Assembly: GCA_036583965.1 (NCBI GenBank)
Contig: JAZBQD010000019.1
Coordinates: 22,757,085 to 22,821,084, forward strand
Source of the DNA: Prunella strophiata
Lineage: Eukaryota > Chordata > Aves > Passeriformes > Prunellidae
DNA: 64,000 bases
Direction: 5' to 3'
Shown: positions 1-12,382 of the stretch, piece after piece
How the letters are laid out: each line of letters begins with the position of its first letter
How positions within the stretch are numbered: the stretch's first letter is position 1
Notes under the pieces: generated by a model
Database searches by the model: none
What the model was told of the DNA's origin: nothing
Seen by the model: only the letters and a program-made list of their open reading frames with translations
Position numbers and translations under genes: made by a program

Positions 1-3000
1 GTTTTCACCTACCTATTGCTCTTTCTTGAGATGTAGTAGACAAGTTATTTTGCAGTAGATTCTCTATGATACTTTGCATTTAGGGGCTGCTCTTTCAATT
101 CCTTTGAAGTTCAGGAATCATAGTATTTCCAGAGACAAAACATATTTGGGGAAATTAAAATACCTTTATAAGGAAACTCCAATACAAAGTGAATACATAC
201 CAAGTCCTAGCTCAAAAATAAATAAAATTTATACACACAGATATACATATATCTGGTTACACATAAAAATACTCAGAAAGGAAGAAATCTCTTTTCTTCC
301 ATCCTAAGTTGTCCCTTGGTCCATACACTTTACCATAATGCTAAATCAAATGATTACACAGTTTATTTTTGAGTCTCTAACTTTATACAGAGCATAGAAG
401 GCATGCCTCCAGAGAGGTGAGGGGCCAGAACTGGAGGAGATGAGCACAAATGAGTCAGACCCAATGACAGAAAGGACAAAACAGGAGGCTGTCCAGGTTC
501 TCATGATGAAAGCAACTGACCATCAGCCCTGGAGAGATGCCTGCCTGCTGCCATCCTTCTCTTAGCTGAGAAGCCATAGAAAGAATTCAGCAAGAAGGAC
601 AGTGCTTCTCATCTCATCAGTAATTGTGGCTGGATGTGCAGAAGCTCTGAGCACTTATAGCTACTAAGGAAGTTTGTAGGAAATGTGATTTGAACCTACA
701 AAAGGGTACAAAGTCAGTCCCTGCAAATTGCCAGTGTGTGTGTATCTCATCTTAGACCCCTCAAATTAAAAAAAAAAAAATGGGTTTGCTTCAGTGTAAA
801 ATTCCTCACTTAGGCAATAAGGGTGACAATAACATCCAAATGCTCAGTACACAAATTCATTAACATTCTAAGCTGTCATAGCAGGAGGTACCCTGAAGAT
901 ACTAACAAGTATTTTTCCTCTTCAGAGTGGAGTCTGGATGCTGTGCAGTAAATAAAGCTTGAAATCAGCCTAAGTAAGGGGGAGAAAAAAAATCCAAGCC
1001 AGCAGCTGTACATTCAGACAGTTCTCAACTGTCCTACACTAAGGCAGGAACCTCATTTGAAAGGAGGCAGATGGACAGACTGAGACACACAATCCTCAAA
1101 CCCAACAACAAATCCTGCAAGTGCCTGATTGCATTGCACTGCACACACAGAAGAGCACTGATTACAGCAACATGGGCCATTCAAATTGCAGCTTTGTCAC
1201 CAGAGCACAAATCTTCTGGTTTTTATTTGTTACTTGAGGGGTGGGTGGGGGTGCTGAAGATTCTTGTTTAAATGTCTAAATACATATGTAAGCAGATGAA
1301 GCCCATGGTTTAGAGTCCTGCAGCCTATCAGTGTGGAGAGAAGGGTGTAATGTCACCTTCCCCAGGCAGCTCCTGCTTTGTTTGAGTGCAGAACAGCCAC
1401 ACCTCATGGTCCCCTCTCCCCACCCTGGAATCAAACCCTGCATGTCTAATTCCCTCCTTCCTGTCTCTACAGTATCTGAAAGGACTAGCAAGTGATAAAA
1501 GATTCATGAAAGCTCCCCTTGCTGTTCACTGGACAACCAAGAAAGAAAACACAGGACTTCTTTCACTCACCATACAACACTCAGCAGTAGGAGTGTCTGG
1601 CTCAAAATGGGAACATTGTGCTTCCCCATGGAGGGGGCCTAGGTGAGTCCAAGCACTTGCAAATTATTTTGTGAAGCAGGATGAAGAAGAGCCCTAAGGC
1701 AACACTGGTGAACCTCTCAGGAAGCTGGTGTCAAAATTACAAGGGAAACAGGAGTGTCAGTGCTGGCATTAGTTTATCAGAACCACCGGTCTGCCATCAC
1801 TGCACCTGCAGGCAGTCTGTGAGTGATGACACTTCTCAGAGGAAGACTTCTCCAATCTTTAGGTACAATTCTCCAATCTCCAGTACAATTTTTAAAGTGT
1901 GTTTTAAAAACTCTGTGTGCTATATCTGCCCTCTTGCAGCAACTCCTAAGATCTGCTCACATTCTCATATTTAGAAATCTCCCTGTCACTCCCCCACCAA
2001 AAATGAATTAATGGAGTTTACTACTTTGAAACCCTATACTATATTTCATTAAAAAACTAAGCATCTGTTCTTACTGGGAAATTGCTCTGTGCCAGTAGAG
2101 AACAAAATTTGTACCCCAGATTTGAAATATCCTTTTATTTAGATGTGAGAAGCTCTTCATTAATACATAGCAAGTCTGCTTGCATTCATCTGTAGTTTCA
2201 GTTGATTTTTATGAGGTGGAAAAGCACAAAGAGAGGTTTCATGGTTTGAAAAATATCAAAATTGATAACAAGGCTGACTGTGATGGCATTTATCAAACTT
2301 ACCTACAGTTATTCAAACTGAACTGAGAAAATTCTCAACCCTGGGATGTAAAATTAAGGACATGTAAAAAAGCACCATTCAGCTTTTCCTTTTTAAATAG
2401 AAATTAATCCAATTATCAGATTAAATGCTTCATTACTCAAAATTTTAAAATTACAGAATTGCAAGTAGGTGTAAGACAGAAACAGCTAATTTTTAGACAT
2501 CTGAAATTTTTGACATTACCAGTAGTTTGCCAAATCTGAGCCCTTCCCATAAGACAATCTATTGCTCCTTGTTCCAACTACTAATACCTAACAAAAATCA
2601 GCATATTTCACTGGGAACACTTTCAATTCTCACAGGTGCAGCTTGTAGATGAGAGAGGAAAATAATCACATTTAAAAATTGGACAAACCTCTACTCCCAA
2701 TATGGTGTTAAAAACTTGAAGCCATATCCAAGGGATCTTGGTCTTTTTGTTTAAAAATATTTAGTCCACTTGGGATCTAATTTTTACAGTTTATTCTTTG
2801 GAACAGTTAAGGTAAAGGGATTCCTGTGTTGCTCCCACCACAAATATGCACAGCTATTAATACTGGGACAGAAGCATAGGCAAAAGTAAATTACAAGTCC
2901 TCTGTTCATTTGATCTTTGAAGTCACTGTTATCATGGTAAAAAGAATGATGCCAATCTATTTTAAAAGGATGTTGGCAAAATGAATTGATATCCATTAAA

Positions 3001-6000
3001 CTATCAATTGAAACTGACCTGCTTATTTAAATGATATCCCATTTGGGACTGGGCAGATCTGAAGCAGTGGCTTAGAAATGAAAGGCTATTTAAGAAACTC
3101 TGGAATTGTTTCAAATTCCAAACAGGGAGCATCTCACTTGTCTAGAGACAATGTCCTGACAAACTGGGAAACAAAATCATTACAAAAAAACTCCAAAGAA
3201 CGGACATGATAAATTACCTCAAATCCTTCACTCAGGTTTGCAATTCAAAGCAAGAAAAGCAGAGTAACTCCCTACAGACCTTCAGATTACAGTTTATACT
3301 TTATACTTAGGGAAACGGTCAAGGAAGCATGCAGATGAATGGAGAGCCCAATACTGTAAATCCAGTCAGATGTCAGCAAAACCTCTCTTCCCCCACTCTC
3401 AACTCAGTTCGCTTTATATCAGATAAAACACTTCTTTCATATATTGATTTATTTCCAGTTTCTATAATCAGAACAGAGATTCTGCAAGAGCCTCATTCAG
3501 AGAATACACATCTTACTTAAAACAGAGGAATATAAGCAGGAATCTTTTTTATTTACATGTTACCCTTAAAATAGAGTCCCAAGAACCCAAAGTCCAACCC
3601 CTACCAAACAGCTAAATCTTATGACCCCCAAAATATTTGGGACATGCACAAGGCAGCTCTTCACAGACTCTAAGTAGACCTTTTTGTGAGCTATCTCTAG
3701 GAGAGCCCTCTGACAGCAGGAGGAAGCTAAAATGCAACTGATGGTAGCTTTGTCTCGCTATCTGGTGTTGTCAAAACCAGAGGGAAAATTCAAGGACTTC
3801 AGCAGTGCCCAAGGACTCCAGTCAGGCCAGACCAGTCTCAGATCATGGCCCTCTTAGAAATGTCTCCAGCAATGAAATCTCACATGCACTAATCTAGGCA
3901 GCCTAGGCTTTAAGTCCAAGTTCATGTATATGCCCATCTGCAAGACAAAAGATGCTTTATTACTTAGAATTTCCAATGCCATAAAGGGTTTTCTACCACA
4001 CAGGCATGACATCTCTGACCTTCTTCTGATAAAACTAAACAGACTGAGCTCTTAAGTATTGCAAATTATAAATATGATTGGTACAAAAAATTGCACTATA
4101 ATACTGCTAAAGGAAATGCAATACATTTTTGAATTTAAAAAAAAAAAGTCTTACTTTCTAGGACCTTGTGCATTGAAAAGCAGTGGTAAGAACTTTAGGT
4201 TCAACTGCCTGAATACCACCTCCTATGGTACTGTTACAGCAGTGTTTGGGCAGCAAAGACTAGCAGCATATTTGGCTATAGAGGAGTATAGGAAGCCTGA
4301 ATAGCAATATTAGAATACTCTATGAGGAGTACCATAAGTGACTCTTAACAGTTACTCTGTAACTCTGAAGAATACTTTAAGTATAGACACTAGAACTGAA
4401 TGCATATGGATGTGGAATACTGGGGATTTTCATGCAGGAGCACAATTAAAGGTTAAATGACAAGTTTTACAATATGAAGCTTATGAAAAATGATTTATAT
4501 GGGTTAGTGGATTACATAGGACTTGTTGACTGGGCATACAAATACATGTCAAAAAAGCCTCATTTTAAAGAAAGACCAAGACTTTTCAACCTTGCTGGAA
4601 AAAAAAGCATGGTAAGAAAGAATGTCAGGATGTTGGTATTAGGAAAAAAATATTCCAAGAGAAGACACTATTTACTTATAAAGACAGTAATTAATATGAA
4701 AACTGATTACAAACAAAGATATGCTAATCCTTACTTGATGTTTTCATCATCAGGATGTGTCCTTGTAAAAATATATTTAAATCCCACTGCAGGATAAATA
4801 CTATAACCAGAAGTTCAAAAATGTTTTCTCCAGCCTCAAAGAAAGTTTGTACAACTTTTTGAGGCAGGACACTGGGCTAAGAGAACACCAAAAAAAGTAT
4901 CAGTATATTACTGCTTTATCTTTACAGTACCCCCCAGGTAGGCAAACCAGGTCACTGTGAGAGACAGACTACCAAGACAAGCAGACCTTTGGTCTGACAC
5001 AGTCCAGCATTTTTCATGCTGTTCATCCTATTTCCTTCAGAGTTTACAAGGACAAGAGGGCAGCTTTGTAAAACCCTGATCATCCTCATAATACTGGCAT
5101 CTCTGCTTTAGGACATTGAATACTCTAGCTCAGAACACACAGGGCTCAGCAATACTTGATTATTGTCTGCAAGTATATATATTTTGCATCTTTCTCTGAC
5201 CTAACAGGCTGTACCAGTCCATTTTCCAGTTTTACCAATTCTTTAAGTTGGTACAGGAATTCTCTTTACATAGCATGGCAGTGAGCACATCTTTTCAGCT
5301 CACTGGACTCACAGTGACAGCTGTGTTTGCATGGGAAGGCATTCTCACCACATTAAAGTTGAGAACAACGTTGAAAGTTCCTTCTGCCTCTACAATGTAA
5401 ATCTGTATTAGATGTCATGTGACTGAGGCCCAGCCACATGTGGGTCTCCAGGCACTGGTGCCAGTTTAGTCTCCCTGTACTTGCCTGTGGCACTATTCAT
5501 TCTCCCTAAAAAGAGATGCTTTGGTATAATTAAGCCATTATGCCCTCTGTGCTGAGTTCAAGCCTTGTACTGGGTAAAGTTAATGGCCTAAGATAATCTT
5601 GTTTTACCTCCTCTATAGCAAGTGTCCCCTTATGCTTCATGCCTTAAGAAGCATTACTGTAAAGTATTTTTCCTGCATTTGATGGTCACAAAAGGATGTC
5701 ACAATCACAAAACACAAACTGGAACAGAATACAGGAAACAAAGACACGGAAATGAAGTATCACAATGAGAACAGAAATTTATCTTCCTTTGATAGTCTCC
5801 TAATAGACCATTAAAATACATTTTCTGAACAAATGCAGCATTCTTCACTTTTGCTTTACTGAAAAATTCTCTGGTTACAAACTGTTCCTCAAGACTACGA
5901 AGCAAAGTTCTTATCCACTTCACGTAATTTATTTTCAATATCTAGGCACACACACTGTTTTTTGTAGCATCTTCCTTCTTCAGTACAGAAGGGGTTACAA

Positions 6001-6594
6001 TAAAAGAGGCACTCCATCATGCTTCTTGTTGCCCTTCCTACAATTCCCCTTCTCAACCTCTGCCCACTAAGCAGGTCTCTGCAACATCCACAAAAGAAAA
6101 GCAAGAGCATCTACAGTTTGAAGGACAGCACTAACCTACTCAATGTCATTATTCAAGAATGATGCTGGCAAGACACACCTCTGCATACCACAATCACAAA
6201 GCTAATCTATCATTCAGTAGCACTAGTCCCAGCCTCTAACAAGTTTCTCTCCAGCTCCTGTTTTGCTGCTTTCTCCACTTGTTACTGTACTTTAAAATCA
6301 TAAATCCATCACAACAGAAACTACATTCTTTTAATTCAGTCCTCTCCAGTACTTACCAAACTGGGCATTAATCCTGACTAGAGCTTACTGGAAATAACAG
6401 AAATGTGCAAAGAACAATCAGAAAATGTGCTTCTCTCAGCTTTTAATTTTTCTTCCACTGAATGTCCATCTTCTCCCTATACACAGGAGTATGTCATTTT
6501 GAGATTGGTCACTGCCTATACCTATGAAGAACTATTGCAATTGCATGAGGTCCCCAGAGACCTTTCTAAAAAGACAGGAGGGAGTATTGGTGGA
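1..6594. other. Non-coding sequence beyond the GPATCH2L 3' end
   Basis: AT-rich sequence with short A-runs (for example 768-780 and 4138-4147). All open frames are short and without recognisable protein similarity or splice context. I see no gene, RNA gene or clear repeat family here. Confidence 0.6.
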
Positions 6595-7235
6595 ATGATA
6601 GGCTAGTCAGCCCTGCTTCAGTCCCCTGTAGCTTCATGAAGCAAGTTTTGGAAGCCATTTCTAGGTACCCAAAGGACAAAGAGGTGACTAGGATTAAATG
6701 ATGGAAAATCAAGCCTATGAACCTGTCTTCTATGATGGAATGACAGGCTCTGAGGATGCACAGAGGGCAGAAAATGATGTCTCCACTGACTTCAGTAATC
6801 CTCCTGATGCAGTCTCTCATAGCCCCCTTACAGCCAGATGGGGAGGTATGGACTGGACGGCATCCAGTAAGAAAGATCAGAGAGAAGCTGGCCAGGTTAA
6901 ACAATCAATGGTTTGAAATCTGCATGATGGCCATTTATGAAAAGTGTGCCTTGGAAGAAAATACAGGGATTTTTGTGAGAAGAATGTTCAGATAGTGTTC
7001 AGAGATCATTAGTGACCCAGTAGAAAAAGACAGAACAAACTCTCAACAAGATCAGAAATAATGGCATGTTGAGGAAGGGAGCCACTGATATGCTGGAGGG
7101 TGAAGGTACCACCAAGAGAGAGTTGGACAGATTGGAAAATGAAAAGACAGAAACATCATGGAGCTAACAATTGAAATAGAATAGTTCAATTGGAGGGACC
7201 TAAAATTAGTAACTAGTGCAACTGACTGACCATTT
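6595..7235 (+). mobile_element. CR1 LINE fragment, reverse transcriptase region
   Basis: Degraded CR1 ORF2 sequence: GGCTAGTCAGCCCTGCTTCAGTCCC, then TTCTATGATGGAATGACAGGCTC, TCCACTGACTTCAGTAA and TCTCATAGCCCCCTTA, then near 7090 the GATATGCTGGAGGGT...GAGTTGGACAGATTGGA stretch. Several stops and indels break it. It is the leftmost piece of a mosaic of CR1 fragments. Confidence 0.8.
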
Positions 7236-7244
7236 CAGGACTTA

Positions 7245-7480
7245 ACAGAAATTAAAGTAAGGGCATTGTCCAAATGTCTCTTAAACCCCAACAGGCTTGG
7301 GGCATCAACCATCTCTCTAAGAAGCCTGCTCCAGTGTTTTAGCACCCTCCCTGTATAGAAGTGTTTCCTAATGTCAAGTCTGAATCATTCCCATGTGCTC
7401 TGTGACTGGATACCAGGGAGAAGAGACCTCTCTCTCCACTTCTCCCTCTCAGGAAACTGTAGAGAGCAGTCTCCTTCTCC
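7245..7480 (-). mobile_element. CR1 3' region, minus orientation
   Basis: Reads as the complement of the CR1 3' part: GGCTTGGGGCATCAACCATCTC, CCTGCTCCAGTGTTTTAGCACCC, GTGTTTCCTAATGTC and GGGAGAAGAGACC followed by CTGTAGAGAGC. It is opposite in orientation to the pieces on either side, so it represents a separate insertion or an inversion. Confidence 0.8.
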
Positions 7481-7554
7481 CAAACCTGATAAAACCAAAT
7501 TCCTTCACCCCTTCCCACAGGATATGCCATTTGCTCTGTTTTAAAATCACATCA

Positions 7555-7710
7555 CGATCTAGTCAAGGGAGGGGATTGTCCTGCTCTGCTCTGGTGCAAT
7601 CTCACCTCGAGTCCTGTGTGCAGTTTGGGGTGCCACAATGTAGGAAGGACATAAAGCTATTAGAGGGCATCCAAAGGAGGACTAAGAAGATGGTGCAGCT
7701 CCTGAACATA
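7555..7710 (+). mobile_element. CR1 fragment, plus orientation
   Basis: Contains GGTGCAATCTCACCTCGAGTCC, TGTGTGCAGTTTGGGG, GAAGGACATAAAGCTATTAGAGG and CCAAAGGAGGACTAAGAAGATG, matching the CR1 block just after the RT domain. Short and degraded. Confidence 0.75.
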
Positions 7711-7737
7711 TTTAAGAATTTATTTTTAAAGCACATT

Positions 7738-9105
7738 CAGCCTTCCTAGATTCCTTTGCCCTTTGGGACTGACATCCTGTCAATCTCCTGAACAGGCAAA
7801 AGTCTGCCCACTGGAAGTCCATGGTAGAAGTTCTGCTGGTGCCCTTCCATATTTCACCCAGTATTGAAAACTCTAACATTTCATGGTCACTATGCCCAAG
7901 ACAGCCACCAACCACCACATCACCCACTGGACCTGTTTGGTTGGACTTGATGATACCTGTGGGTCCCTTCCAACTCAGGATTTTCTGTGATTTAAAGGAC
8001 TTTAAATGCCTTTCAGTAGCACCCAGTGTGATCTCCTCTAAAATTTTTCCAGGTATTGGGGCTAGACTAGCAGGTCTGTGCTTCATGGGTCCTGCTTCAT
8101 GTCCTTCTTGTAAACTAGAATAATGCTGAGTAGCTTCTAGTCAGTATGGACCTTTCCCAGACTCCCAAAACCTTCGGTAGGGATTGAGAGAGGTCATGCT
8201 ACAACAACCACTAGCTCCTTCAGTGCTCTGGGATCAATCTCACCTGGCCTCATAGACTTACAAACATTCAACTGGTCCCTTACAATCCTCCATGTACACA
8301 AAGCCAATATTCCCACAGTAACAGTCTTCCAAATCAGAAGACAGGGCAGCCCAAGGTCTGTCAGTATTATAATGAGACCAAGGCAAAAAAAAGTACTGAA
8401 TGCCCCCACTTGACTCCAATTGTCAAGTGATCACCTACAACAAATATCAGTCCAATGTTTTCCTTAGACCTCCTCTTGCTATTTATGTACTTCAAAAAGC
8501 CTTGCTTGTCTGACACAACACTGGCCAGTTTCAACTCTAATTAAGTTTTGGTCTTTCATATCTTCTCCCTGCATATGTGAACTACAGCTCTGTAATTTTT
8601 CTGTGAAGCTCAAACTTGCTTCCAGAGATCATAGAATCTCTTTCTCTTCCTGAGATTCAAGACGAGTTCCCTGTTAAGCTAGTCTTCTGCATGGCTTGTC
8701 TGACTTTCAACACAGAGAGATCACCTGCTCTTGTGCTTTTAAAAGGTGATTCCTAAAAACTGACCAGACTTAAGGAACAGCACACTAGTAACTAGCTCAC
8801 TGAGTCACCTAAAGTTAGCTCTGTTGAAATTCAGGGTAGCAACCTTGCTGATCATTTTCCTCATTACATCAAAAATTTTAAAACTACCCATTTCATGATC
8901 CTGTGGCAAAGGCAGCCACCTACCATAGTATCTCTCAAAAGTACTTCTTTATTAATAAATAACAGGTTTAGGAGGGGATCTTTCCTAGTTGGCTGAGTGC
9001 TTGTGACTTCAAATTATCTTCAACATACTTCAGGAACTTCCCAGACTTTCTTGTCACAGTAGTATGGTGTTCCCAGGTCCTGTCTGTGAAGTTGAAGTGT
9101 CCCAT
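7738..9105 (-). mobile_element. CR1 body fragments, minus orientation, with a nested plus-strand 3' end
   Basis: Complementary CR1 sequence covers most of this stretch: TTCCTTTGCCCTTTGGGACTG and GTCTGCCCACTGGAAGTCCATGG at 7750-7825, GGCCTCATAGACTTACAAAC near 8245, and CCTGAGATTCAAG near 8650. Two versions of the TTTCATGGTCAC...CAGCCACC block, at about 7879 and 8892, show at least two copies. A plus-strand CR1 3' end (TTGGACTTGATGATACCTGTGGGTCCCTTCCAACTCAGGATTTTCTGTGAT in form; about 7937-7992) is set inside. Boundaries are approximate. Confidence 0.7.
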
Positions 9106-9114
9106 AAGGAGAAG

Positions 9115-9240
9115 GAGAAAGACAACTAGAGAGAAGACAAAACTGAAAAAAGACTGGGGAGTCCTGGTGGACAGAAAGTGGAGTACGAGTGAGCTGTGTA
9201 TCTTGGAAGCAATAATCACACACTGGACCATCTCTGCAGA
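9115..9240 (+). mobile_element. CR1 fragment, plus orientation
   Basis: AAAAGACTGGGGAGTCCTGGTGGACA followed by GAGTGAGCTGTGTATCTTGG is the CR1 stretch that reads 'CTGGGG.TCCTGGTGGACA...ATGAGCCAGCAGTGTGCCCTTG' in intact copies. It abuts the minus-strand body to its left. The sequence to about 9330 may belong to it but is too degraded to be sure. Confidence 0.65.
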
Positions 9241-9334
9241 AGCACAGCTACCAAATCAAGGCATGTTATTACTCCTTTCTACTGCAGTAATCCACATGGA
9301 AGCAGTATCCTTCACACTGAGTACTGTGTGAGCA

Positions 9335-12209
9335 GAGTGAGTTCTAAGAAATCTGCCTTAGATGAAAAAAAAAGAGGCAAAATAATGGACTTATTCATCT
9401 AAGAATGCTGTAGATACTAAAATCTGTATCAAGTTACTGAAGTCTGAGGATATATTTTGATAAATATCCTGGAGTAATAAGACACTTGATCCATTTAGCT
9501 TGCCTACGACTCAGGAGAATCAAATTTGGTTGAGAATCAGACTGACTTGTAAATGGATTCTAATCCAGAAAGTAGGAAAGACAGGGCAGCTGCAATAACT
9601 GGAGTCTCCTGGAACTTCCATGAAGTTGCCATGGCAGGAAGTATGGCTTGTCAAGACCCTGCCACAGTTACTCTTCAGTACTGCCATGGGTACAATCAGC
9701 CTTTTTAAAGGCAAGAAATTCCTCCTAGGAGCTTACAACCTAAGTAAGGGCTTAACCAGATAACACTGCTACTGACCTCAGTAGGAAAATATTATAAATT
9801 TTCTTTCCCTGCATTGCAACCCACCCCTCCACCACCACAATGAGATGAAGGCTCTTGATTCCCTAACACCTTTCTGGAAAAAGTTTTTAAAGCATCCTGA
9901 CATCACGGAAGAGAAAAAACTATTTGGACAATACTCAGAATGCAGCAAGATATATCACAATTGATTTTAAAAAGGGAATACAATGACTAAAATATAAAAT
10001 TTTAGCTGAATGGTCAGTAATCTGAGTAAGTCTGTTGAACAGACTCAAACTAAGAGAGGTTGTGGAGGATACTCCACGAGATCAAAACCACTCAATTTCA
10101 CAAATGCTCTTCTAGGGAACCACTTATTATCATTGCAGCAGCATGCAGTTTAGATTACAAGGCTTCAAATCCTAAATTTTATCTGCAAGTTGTAAGGACA
10201 ATGTGACCACCTTTCCCTTTCACTGTATTCATGAGTACTAGATAGTCAAGCTACTACTCTTCAGGTTTACCTTCTCTTCAGATGTCTTAGATTACAGGCC
10301 CTCCAGTGCTGAAACTTCTTGTGTTACACCTTAGGCATCATTGTTCAAAACAGCTACAAAAAGACAAAGCCATGACAACTTTAAAACAGGAACACTTCTT
10401 CCTTTATAAACTGTTACAGCTTGTCTTGTAATACAAGACTTCTGTATTCCTTCATTAAGGTAAAAAGGGTTTCCCTGTTCTAATTACTTCTAAAATGCAC
10501 CACACAAATAAAAAAATAAAAATAAAAAAGAGTTTTGAGTAGGATTTATAGTGACAGATCTGACAGTTTGCTTGTGCTGCAAAATATAAATCCAATTTGG
10601 ATGTCTCCCCAAGAATAAGTAGGTATTAGGGGATCAGACACAGTGTGCATGTAGTATAACTATATCTGTCAATCATGATTTAGCAAGTCATTCAGTTTCT
10701 GTTTTGTGTATATTATGACTATTTCCCATTTTAATACACAGCTAATACAAATCACTGCTTTATATTTTCCCAATCAGATCTGTCCCTCAGTCATTTGATT
10801 CATAAGAGAACAGAACACTGCACAATCAGTAAAATCACAGAAATTTTGCTGTCTGCTTAAGAGTGCTAGATGCACTGCCACAATCAAAACAGATTTTACA
10901 AGTTTAAACAGTCCTGTCTGAAAGCTCCACACAAAGGAAAGCAAAAATTTCTATTCATACAAATAGGACTTAAAGGACTTAAGAAGCTGTGAGGCCACCT
11001 GCTCCTTGACACATGCTCTACAGGTACATATTCTGAAAACATAGTGCAAGGTAAGCTCCAGAGTTATTACAGAGAGGGAAGGAATCCCTGTCCACATATT
11101 CTGCAACGCAGAAGGTAACAGCAGACCAAGTGGAAGTTCTGTGAAGAGAATCTCTTTAGTGTACACTGCAGTGTAATGTGCAATCATCAGCTGGTGGAGA
11201 CATCTTCAGTAGGTATAGCAGACAATACTTCTGAAGGGAGAGGAAGCATGATATAGGAGTCTGATCTATACCTATAATGCTCTGAACTTCAGGTGACACT
11301 TTAAGTGGCTTTTTTGTTCAATGGCATGTTAACTGCAACAAGCATCCTTTAGAAACACTAACAGACATTTTTTTTAATTTATACACTGAGATATGGATGT
11401 TTCATATACTCTTCTACCATACTGCAAGCAATATTCAAGGCTCTGGGTTTCTATCCAGGACACCAACTTGCACATTTATGTCCAAGTAGTTCTCCCAAAT
11501 CCTTATCCAGTAGGAGGTTTAGGAATGAACATGCAATACACAATAAAGACTGAAGACATTCAGAACAAGGCAGAAGGAAAAGGCTGAATGGACAATGCTG
11601 CCAGTGAGCTAATGGCAATTTCTAAATAGACAAGCACCATATTTGCTTTGCCAGAATTAACATGATTTGAGTCTGTTAGCACAGGGCCAGAAAACATTCT
11701 GCTAATACAGGATTCAGGTTCCATGTTTCAATGTGTTAGTATTCTCTCCACATTCCCCAGCCAAGAAATCCTTCTAGTCTGGAAGCAAGCAAAGGGAGAC
11801 TCTTGCCTCTGTGAATGGCAGTGGGACTTTCACCCTGAAAATGCCAAATACACAAGCAAGCAACATGTCCAGGGGGTGAATAAAGATCTGAAAACCCAAA
11901 ATAACCTGTACATGACTCATTACTTATGAGCTGGAATCAGGGAAAGAGATGAATTCATAATAAATACAGCTGATAGCAGGAAAATTTCTAAAAGCCACTG
12001 CAGTCCCAACACTGATCATCTTTGCTTAAACATAGGTTCACAAACATGGTTTAGGTGTGTGAGGCACACAGACCAGCCTGGATGATGGCACGCATCACGC
12101 ACCAATACTGAAGATACCACTACTGCCAAACAAGATGTTTGGTGCAGACAAAGACCAGAATCAAACACTTCCAAAATCAAGCAAGCCTTTACAGTTGCAA
12201 TGCTTCCTT
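9335..12209 (-). other. GPATCH2L 3' UTR / downstream region
   Basis: This stretch directly follows the stop codon and must contain at least part of the 3' UTR. No AATAAA occurs on the minus strand close to the stop. The first plausible signals are overlapping TATAAA (11378-11383) and ATTAAA (11373-11378), about 830 bp past the stop. A longer UTR is possible. No other feature recognised. Confidence 0.4.
11373..11383 (-). promoter_or_regulatory. Candidate variant polyadenylation signals of GPATCH2L
   Basis: On the minus strand TATAAATTAAA contains two common non-canonical poly(A) hexamers overlapping by one base. Position, about 830 bp after the stop, is reasonable, but there is no clear GU-rich downstream element and no transcript support. 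Confidence 0.2.
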
Positions 12210-12382
12210 TTAGCTGTATCCAGGGCTCTTCTCTGGTGGCATTTTAAAAAAGTTACTGGAGGCAGCAATAGTAGATTTCTCAGCTGCTGGTGTTTTCCCA
12301 GTCCACTCAGAGTTCTGGGATCTCAAGGATGGTGTTGCTGGTAGCTCTGATTCTGCTGCATCCATGTGGACAGATAAAGTTG
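12210..12382 (-). CDS. GPATCH2L: GPATCH2L coding exon 9 (last, with stop)
   Basis: A 173-base terminal coding segment opening at tattccag|CAACTTT and ending at TAA (12210-12212). It encodes 56 residues after the split Ala423: a low-complexity Ser/Thr/Pro/Ala stretch, then the conserved tail SSNFFKMPPEKSPGYS. The C-terminal FFKMP-EKSPGYS identifies this as GPATCH2L. The 3' UTR continues leftward from 12209; its end is not defined. Confidence 0.94.

Noticed and set aside
6566..6904. 112-codon minus-strand frame
   Set aside because: Lies across a CR1 reverse-transcriptase fragment read on the wrong strand.
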